From Craterostigma plantagineum (taxonomy: Eukaryota > Streptophyta > Magnoliopsida > Lamiales > Linderniaceae), in the NCBI GenBank assembly GCA_027422505.1, contig JAPQWV010001324.1, forward strand, positions 1 to 64,000: 64,000 nt of DNA, given 5' to 3'. The number at the start of each line of letters is the position of its first letter. Positions within the stretch are counted from its first letter, which is position 1. Of this stretch, positions 57,380-64,000 are shown one piece after another. The notes below the pieces were generated by a model that made no database searches, had not been told where the DNA came from, and saw only the letters and a list, made by a program, of their open reading frames with translations. The position numbers and the translations under genes were made by a program.

Positions 57380-59098
57380 ATGGAGGATTTATTTGTCGGC
57401 ATACTGCTGATGGTTGTAGTTTTGTCGATGATTCAACTGTATTTCTGGAAACGTCGCGTCGATTCTACGGCCGCGCACGAGCACGAAGAGGAGCCTCAGG
57501 TATGTTGAGCTTTCATTTTACTCTTTTTCGATTCGTTTACCTCGTCGAATGCATATGTTTATTTTCCTTGTGATATATGGAATTTTGAAATTCTTAGTTT
57601 ACCTTAAATTGGTTGAATTTTGCTGTTGATCGAGGATGTGCGAGGAGAGAGAGTTATCAGGCCAAATAATGCACGGAGAATGCGGAGAAGAGGAGCTGCT
57701 GGCGCCAGTTCGTCGACTGCTGCCGCAAGCATCGAAGGTTTATTTAGCTTTGTGTTGCATGATTATTCATATAGCTTGTTTGTATTTAATGTAAACTACG
57801 GTATAGTAGTGTTGCCCAATTTGCTTTCTTTTGGAGATTTCTGTATTGAAAAGAAGTGAAACAGCTTGAGTTTCGTTCATCAGCTACACTTGTAGTTAAC
57901 ATGTATAATTTAACACATGTTCTCAAAATTTTACTTACAGAAACAGTAGATGGAAGCGATGATGATGCAGAGGGAGATGGTTATGCTGCCAGAGCTTCAA
58001 AGAAAAAGGATAGAAAACGTCAGGAGAGGGAAGAACGACGTCTGGTAATGAGTTTGATTTTTTTTTGTTCGTTTTTTATTGATGTCCATGTAACTGCATA
58101 TTTATTTAGTGAAGAATTAATACATTATAAAACCCATCTTCAACTGACATGAGTCATGACCCCAATTGGTAATGTCCTCTACTAGTAATGGTCTTGCGTT
58201 TTTCTTTCAATTGTGTTTTAAATTTACTCAATGTCATGTTACGGATGATCAAGGCTGAAGATGCTGCACGTGATACAAGGAAAACAAAGCAAGATCGTTA
58301 CGATGAGATGAGGAGGAGGAAGGATGAGGAACACGAAGCTCGTGAGAGGAAATTGGTTAGTTTATTGGAATCTTGAACATTTCCTCTTTAGTTCAACAAA
58401 TTTGTAAGTTTCGCTATACTAATCTGTTACCCCATTCAGGAAGAAGAAGCCTTAGCTCGAAAAGCCAAAGAGGAGGAAGCGGCTGCTTTAGAGTTAGAAA
58501 AATGGAAAGGAGAATTCTCTGTCGACGCTGAAGGGACAACAGAGACCGAAATTCAAGATGGTAGCCAGGGGTTGCTAGCTGATTTTGTCGAATACATTAA
58601 GGTATCCATGGGATTGGCTTTTGTCTGCTGTGTTATAGTATCTTATCTATTTGAAATATCCCTGCTTTGCTCCTTTGTTTTATCGGTCATGCACATCTTC
58701 TTGAAATTCTTCCTACTCTCGATTTTGCAGAAGCACAAATGCGTTCCCTTGGAAGATATCGCTGCAGAATTCAAATTGCGAACGCAGGATTGTATCAACC
58801 GTATAAACTCTCTAGAATCAATGGGTACGTATGCTCCTCTTCAATCATATCTCTCTCTTACATGCCCTCATCATCAATCACCATCATCTCTCTCTCAGGG
58901 AGGCTATCTGGTGTGATGGATGATAGGGGAAAGTACATATACATATCAATGGAGGAGATGAAAGCAGTTGCAGACTACATAAAGCGTCAGGGTAGGGTCA
59001 GCATCTCACACCTAGCCAGCAAATCTAATCAGTTTATAGACTTGGAGCCCAAATCACAGCTTGTTGAAGATATCATCAGCACTGCCATTGAAGAATAA
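57380..59098 (+). CDS. DDRGK1: DDRGK domain-containing protein 1 (UFMylation pathway)
   Basis: An ER-anchored adaptor of the UFM1 ligase UFL1. Seven exons (57380-57499, 57635-57737, 57941-58044, 58254-58355, 58440-58601, 58731-58824, 58899-59098) join in phase to 294 aa. One N-terminal membrane anchor ([19 protein letters not shown]) is followed by [15 protein letters not shown], a long charged coiled coil ([54 protein letters not shown]) and the winged-helix DDRGK domain: [40 protein letters not shown], then [15 protein letters not shown], where DDRGK itself is visible, and the end IISTAIEE. No breaks. Length and layout match plant DDRGK1. Confidence 0.97.
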
Positions 59099-59251
59099 GA
59101 GATCACACCACTTTAGTAGCTTGAGTGGGGGGTGATCATCGTATCAAATCTGCTCTTTTTGTAGAAGAAAATGTCTGGCTGGTGGCCTTTTTCTCTTCAG
59201 AGTCCCTCCTTATAGTCTGACACGCCACATGGAATGAAAAACTTTTTTATA

Positions 59252-59462
59252 CTACCTCCGTCCCACTTATTTCTTTCCATTTTCTATTTCGGGCGTTCCA
59301 CATAATTCTCTCATTTTCATTTTTGATAAAAAATTATTCCAATAACTAAACTAATTACACCATTTATATTAAAAAAAAGACTTCTTAATTTGCGTGTCTA
59401 CTAATACGTTTCTCTCTCCATACCTTAAAAGTGTACTATAATATTAAATGGGACAGAGGAAG
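59252..59462. mobile_element. Stowaway MITE
   Basis: The ends CTACCTCCGTCCCA and TGGGACAGAGGAAG form an imperfect inverted repeat, flanked by TA. It is 211 bp and of the same group as 23054-23292, but more worn. Confidence 0.85.
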
Positions 59463-59513
59463 TACGTCTTTATTTGTATATTATATTAATTTTGTCAAAT
59501 AAGTTTCACTAGC

Positions 59514-59541
59514 CTAGTAACCGTGACCGCTAATAAAGTAG
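59514..59541 (-). mobile_element. Deletion remnant of a Helitron
   Basis: CTAGTAACCGTGACCGC followed directly by TAATAAAGTAGA: both tips of the Helitron family with the hairpin and interior missing. It abuts the next element. Confidence 0.4.
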
Positions 59542-59542
59542 A

Positions 59543-59819
59543 CTAGTAACCGCGCACACTGCACACTGCGTGTGCAAAATCTAACTGCATATTAAATAAA
59601 TATTAAATAAACGAATAAATTGAAATATTTATATTTTTTACCTCATTTGACTCAGTATTCGCTACTCTTGATACTTTTGACAATATGAACATGGGTTACA
59701 TTTTTTCAAAAATAATTATTAATTTGTCAGTGAAATATGACTGGTCAATACACATACCAAATTAATTAAATTTAGTGACAGTTTAACCAAAGCTCCGAGG
59801 CTTAATAAAATAGAATAGA
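59543..59819 (-). mobile_element. Short non-autonomous Helitron
   Basis: In minus orientation it begins TCTATTCTATTTTATTAAGC after an A and ends with the hairpin TTGCACACGCAGTGTGCAG, then CGCGGTTA and CTAG. It is 277 bp and shares its 5' end with 45471-45701 and its layout with the pair at 30003-30561. Confidence 0.78.
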
Positions 59820-59956
59820 TAGACGGGCCATAAACCCCTCGCGACAGAGGACAATCCTCGTTTGTTTCTTGCATTAATTTTTTAGTTTTAAATTTCAAAC
59901 GCTAGTACCGAATTTTCAAAGACATTCATTGTTAAGAGTAAGAGATTCAAGGGAAT

Positions 59957-62900
59957 CTAATTCCCAGGAACAATATCCAAAAACGAAAACTCATGGGAAG
60001 GAGAACCTGCCACAGGAAAGAAAGGTTCCAAGTTATTAAATGACTTAGGATCCCCAAAAGAAAAGAAAAAAAAAAAAAAAAAACGTTTAACTGTATTATA
60101 TATCTGCAGTGCAACTGAAACTGATAATAATACCTACCTTGTTGACCGCCGAGGATGTAGAAAGGTACATTGGCAATCATTTTGGTGCTGGCTTCGTTCC
60201 AACTGATGGTTCCCGTATGCTGCTGCAAGTCGTTGTTGTTCGAAGGATGTCCCAATACAGAAAAACATATGGCGGGTTCGTTCATTAAACCCAAATAGTC
60301 TTGGGCACGTTTGGACACCCTTGCATCTGATATTCGAGAACGAGCCACCTGCAATGAAATCGTGCTATAAATAGTAAGGAAGGGGATGATGATTTCATGG
60401 CTTCGGTGATTGTTTTGTGATGATGCCAGTGTGTGTAATAGGCCAAGGCAAAAGCTGGAATGGACGTCAAATTAGGAAACAGCGATTCAAAAGAATGGGA
60501 AAGAGTCTCAACCTTGCCTAAAGACACACGAGCTCTCGGCATTAATTCTCGGTGGTAAGTGGCGAGTTTTGCTATTGCAGTCACGACGAAACAGAGGAGC
60601 CTCGATTGAGTAGATTTTCTAAAACTTGAACTGCCAGAACCTTGAGTTGCATCTCGTAAACCCAAGCGACTTTTTCCACAAAATTAAATAGAGTCCAACA
60701 AAAAAAAAACAAGAATCAGGTAAGTGCCAAGATCAAATATAGATGTGATGGGAACAGGAGGATATAGCGTACCTTGAGGAGAGGTTTTCGTATAGAAGTA
60801 ATTCCAAACTCTCGAAAAGTTCGCGTGCTGCGTCTTTGTGAGAAGCACCACCACCGCCGTACTCTCCAACTGCCCAACACAGCTGTAATGCCAACTCGGT
60901 CTGCACGAGAGACCGAAGGCAAACATAAGGGCAAAATTGGAATTTCTTTGGTAAGCGGCGAGGCTTACTGTCAGATACCTTTGAAGGGCTGTCGTAAGCC
61001 TCACCTAGCCTGTCCACTACAGGTTTCTGAAAAAAAAAAAAAAAAACAATTTGAACGGAACATTAATAAATTTAGAAGCAATGTTGGCAAGTTTTCTAAC
61101 ATGATCAATAAAGTACCTTGAGAACTGCAATAAAATGGGGAGATCTGTGGAAAGCAGCAAGCATGAATTCTATGAGCCGTTTCTGCATCTGTTTAGATTG
61201 ATTCGTATTATATATAGCCAGTCACATAAAATATCCCATGGGCCATGGCTAAGTGACATGACATAACTGGCTTCAAATCAACAGGGATGAAAGAAAACTA
61301 ATCATTAGTAGAGTATAAGAGTCTTGAGAACAGCCTAAACGGGACTTCTCCACAGAAAGGCAAAATACAATATAAAAAATGCTCTTGCCTCATATGAATA
61401 ACTTTTATCAGGGAAAAGAGTGGAGTATCGTCTCATAACCAGAGGAATCAAAGCACATATCAGAGCTGGCACAGATGTATTGGAACAACCAACATGTATG
61501 TTAGTCAAGAAAAATAGCCCTTCACATGCTTCTGCACACAACAAAAATGATGATATATAGTAATGGGCACATACAGTCATTGAAGTCATCAAATGCAAAT
61601 GTGAAATAGGAATCAACAAGCCGCGGTGCCATTTTCAGTGCTTCTTGCAGTCTATTGGACAAAGGATTGTTAATCACAGACTGCAAAGCTGCAGCCATAG
61701 CAGGAGTGGTCCAGTGGCGTTCCTGAAACATCATACATGATGAAGATCGATGCAACTCCAACAAAATAACTCTGCATACTATTGTATAAATCATGACAAT
61801 AAAGAATAGATGAACTGATGAAATTGAAACATTTGTTTCTACGACAGTTATTTGATTTCCTTGTAAAAGCAAAGCTTATTAGGTCATAAAAAATACAGCA
61901 CCTACATGATGTTTTAACCTACAAAACTAAAAACTCCACAGTGACACTAGATAAGTTTGGTGACTAAGAACAAATGGCTTCCTATGAACAAGTAAACAGT
62001 AAACGTAGACTGAATAGTGCGAATATTAATTAAACAAATACCCTATGTTGACACGAAATAGTGTACTTGCAAAAAATTGAAAGACAGGGTAAACATGGAT
62101 GTCAAATTCAATCAATCTTCAAAACCAAGAACTATAGCACTCTAATGTTATGCATCCCAATTTTCCTTTTATACAAACAAAATTCAAAGAAAAGGAACAT
62201 ACAGCAAGACCATCATTCTCATCTTTGAGGAGATCAAGAAAAAGAGGGTCAGCAACAGGAGCATTGTCATCAGATTCAGAGTCCGCACCTCCATCAGCTA
62301 TGGTTGAACCTGTATATGCTTCATCCATGAGAGCCAAAAGCATCTACATTCAATAAGAGAGGAAATATATTAATCATTGGAGCCTAATTCTCGCATAAGT
62401 AACTTTCTTACCTCAGGAGCAGCACTCTTCTGAATTGAAGCTATGCTGCTTCCCACGAGTGACCCAGAACTTTTCTCAACCCTCTCCAGTGCCACGACCA
62501 ATACTAGTGAATGCGTAAGGAAATGCGAACTTTATGAAAATAGTAGCTAATTAATAAATGAAGCATGGATACATTATTATAACAGCTATGGAGGTTTGAA
62601 CTCTCAGATTTCTATAAGGCTAAGAATTTTCAATTGAGTACAGGTGCTCTCGCTCATCGTCAAAGAAATCAAACAACTATTATAAGCTCGATGCAAAAGT
62701 AAAAGAAAGAAAACTCACTAGGTAAGTCAACAAGCGATGGAAAAAGGGGAATGAACGATCCAGGCGTGATCAGTCCAGAGAGAACCCTTTTAAACAAGTT
62801 CTCTAACCTACATGATTGTGAAAATATAATGGTAAAAGGAACAAGGTCAATGAAAGATTTGACATCCATCTATAAAAAGTCAAATACTGCCATTTCAATG

Positions 62901-64000
62901 GAAAAACTCGAACAATCTACAGGGGCATAAGACTCACTTCTCTCCATTATATGCAATCAGCTTCAGCAATAATGGGAAGAACTGCATGTCAACAATAACT
63001 AAACTTATTTCCGTCACATTTAAAATCTTTCCCAACAGCGCCGGTCTACCTAATTCCATAAGAGTACTCATTACCACATAAGCAGAAGAAACTATTCAGA
63101 TGCATACCTGTGGAAGTAAAGTGGGGAAAGAATGCAAAAGCTTTTCTTTGTTTGAGCTTAGAAATTCAAGAGTAGCTTCAGCAACATCGGGATCTGCAAA
63201 CTCTCTGCGAGATGAATTAGAAGCAGTGAGTGTATGGCTAGCAAACTGATAATTTCCGGTGACTGTACATAAAGATGAGACTTTAAATAGCTGCAAATTG
63301 AGGAACGAAAAACATTAAAATGAAAAGTAATTTGTTTGGAAGCACCAACACAAACTTGAACGAACTTAAGAGTGTAATCCATAATCAATTTATTTAAATT
63401 TAGCTGAGTAGACACTTGAGTAGGAGAGTGGAGTCTACACACAACATAATAGCTCAGGAAAGAAAAATTAATCCAAGTAATTATGTGCTTTACTCATTCC
63501 ATAGTAGCCACCTTTGAGCAACTTCTTCCTTGAAAGTTAACAATCAATTTGAGAGGTGTATAAGAGTACTACCCACTACCACAGAAAAACACCCTCCAAG
63601 CGACCATCTGAACTCCAAGTAATATCTAAATCTTGTTGCCAAATGAAATCAGCTAACAAGAATCTTCCCCTTACCGGCTCAAACACGAGCGGAAAAATGT
63701 CCTCAGACTCGTATCAGCATCATGCAACACAACATCACCAAAATCAACGAAAAACCGAAGAATTGCCTGAAATTACAAAGTGTAGACTACTTTAAATTAG
63801 CACCGACACTTCGAACCAACACCCTCGAACCATAAAAACTGAATGATAGTACAATAGTTAATGATAAATTCCATTAATTACTAGCAAAAGAAGGCCGATG
63901 GAAGCTTGAGAGTGTGAAATCGAAGCAACTGAGCGCTGGAATATCTTGTTGAGGTTTGGGTAAACCCGTGCGATCAATTCTTCTGATTTCTCGCTCCTAC
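59957..64000 (-). CDS. AP5Z1: AP-5 complex subunit zeta-1-like protein, partial at right edge
   Basis: AP5Z1 is a helical-repeat subunit of the AP-5 endosomal adaptor with the SPG11/SPG15 proteins. The gene enters at the right edge (RSEKSEELIARVYPNLNKIF near 63980) and runs left through exons near 63766 (AILRFFVDFGDVVLHDADTS), 63205 (EFADPDVAEATLEFLSSNKE), 62935 (LLLKLIAYN), 62815 (RLENLFKRVLSGLITPGSFI), 62500, 62340 (MLLALMDEAYTGSTIADGGA), 61720 (RHWTTPAMAAALQSVINNPL), 61480 (ALIPLVMRRYSTLFPDKSYS), 61185 (QKRLIEFMLAAFHRSPHFIA), 61020 (VVDRLGEAYDSPSK), 60900 (ELALQLCWAVGEYGGGGASH), 60660 (FRKSTQSRLLCFVVTAIAKL) and 60352 (RISDARVSKRAQDYLGLMNE). It ends SPSHEFSFLDIVPGN at 59957. No breaks were seen. 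The family name rests on the recalled C-terminal pattern; another HEAT-repeat trafficking protein is the alternative. Confidence 0.7.

Larger units (their letters stand above)
59099..59956. other. Convergent spacer with transposon insertions
   Basis: Between the convergent DDRGK1 and AP5Z1-like genes. Holds the DDRGK1 3' UTR, a Stowaway MITE, a 28-bp Helitron remnant and a full small Helitron, all listed separately. Confidence 0.65.

Noticed and set aside
60774..61121. 115-codon plus-strand frame
   Set aside because: Antisense to exons of the AP5Z1-like gene near 60900 and 61020.

Overview
The window is nuclear DNA from a flowering plant, most likely a eudicot. The genes have many exons with GT..AG introns that are AT-rich, several products carry mitochondrial or plastid targeting regions, the families are typical of plants (alpha-expansin, STIG1, CRLK kinase, GlcAT14, MAPKKK17/18 type), and the spacers are full of plant-type MITEs, Helitrons, TRIMs and Mutator-like elements (MULEs). 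I cannot fix the species from sequence alone. No tools were run: homologies are recognised by eye and exon borders come from splice consensus plus reading frame.

Left third (1-22 kb): the N-terminal half of a mitochondrial-type aconitase (minus), a dienelactone hydrolase family gene (minus), a hAT-type MITE, an intronless MAPKKK17/18-like kinase (minus), an MMS21/HPY2-type SUMO ligase (minus), then a 4.7 kb MULE with a perfect 9-bp target duplication and unusual GGTAC-rich internal arrays, followed by the plastid ribosomal protein S20 gene (plus) and a PRA1 family H gene (plus).

Middle (22-46 kb): a Stowaway MITE, two tandem STIG1-like cysteine-rich secreted protein genes, two head-to-tail non-autonomous Helitrons, a GlcAT14/GT14 glycosyltransferase, a decayed glycolate/2-hydroxy-acid oxidase remnant, an alpha-expansin with a TRIM in its intron, and a PHOS32-type universal stress protein.

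Right (46-64 kb): a 2.4 kb MULE with a perfect 9-bp target duplication carrying the 3' part of a plant-mobile-domain gene and a (TTATTTGGAT)-like satellite; a CRLK-type receptor-like kinase whose expected VAVK lysine is absent; an anthocyanidin-reductase-like SDR; a small LEA-like gene (minus); eIF1/SUI1; a foldback MULE-MITE with 9-bp target duplication; DDRGK1 of the UFMylation pathway; and an AP-5 zeta subunit-like gene (minus) that leaves the window at the right.

These are independent housekeeping and accessory genes rather than one pathway. The most notable structures are the GGTAC-rich MULE, the PMD-bearing MULE, the tandem Helitron family, and the uneven distribution of reading-frame breaks: most genes left of about 34 kb carry one-base indels, while those right of 38 kb are nearly all clean.
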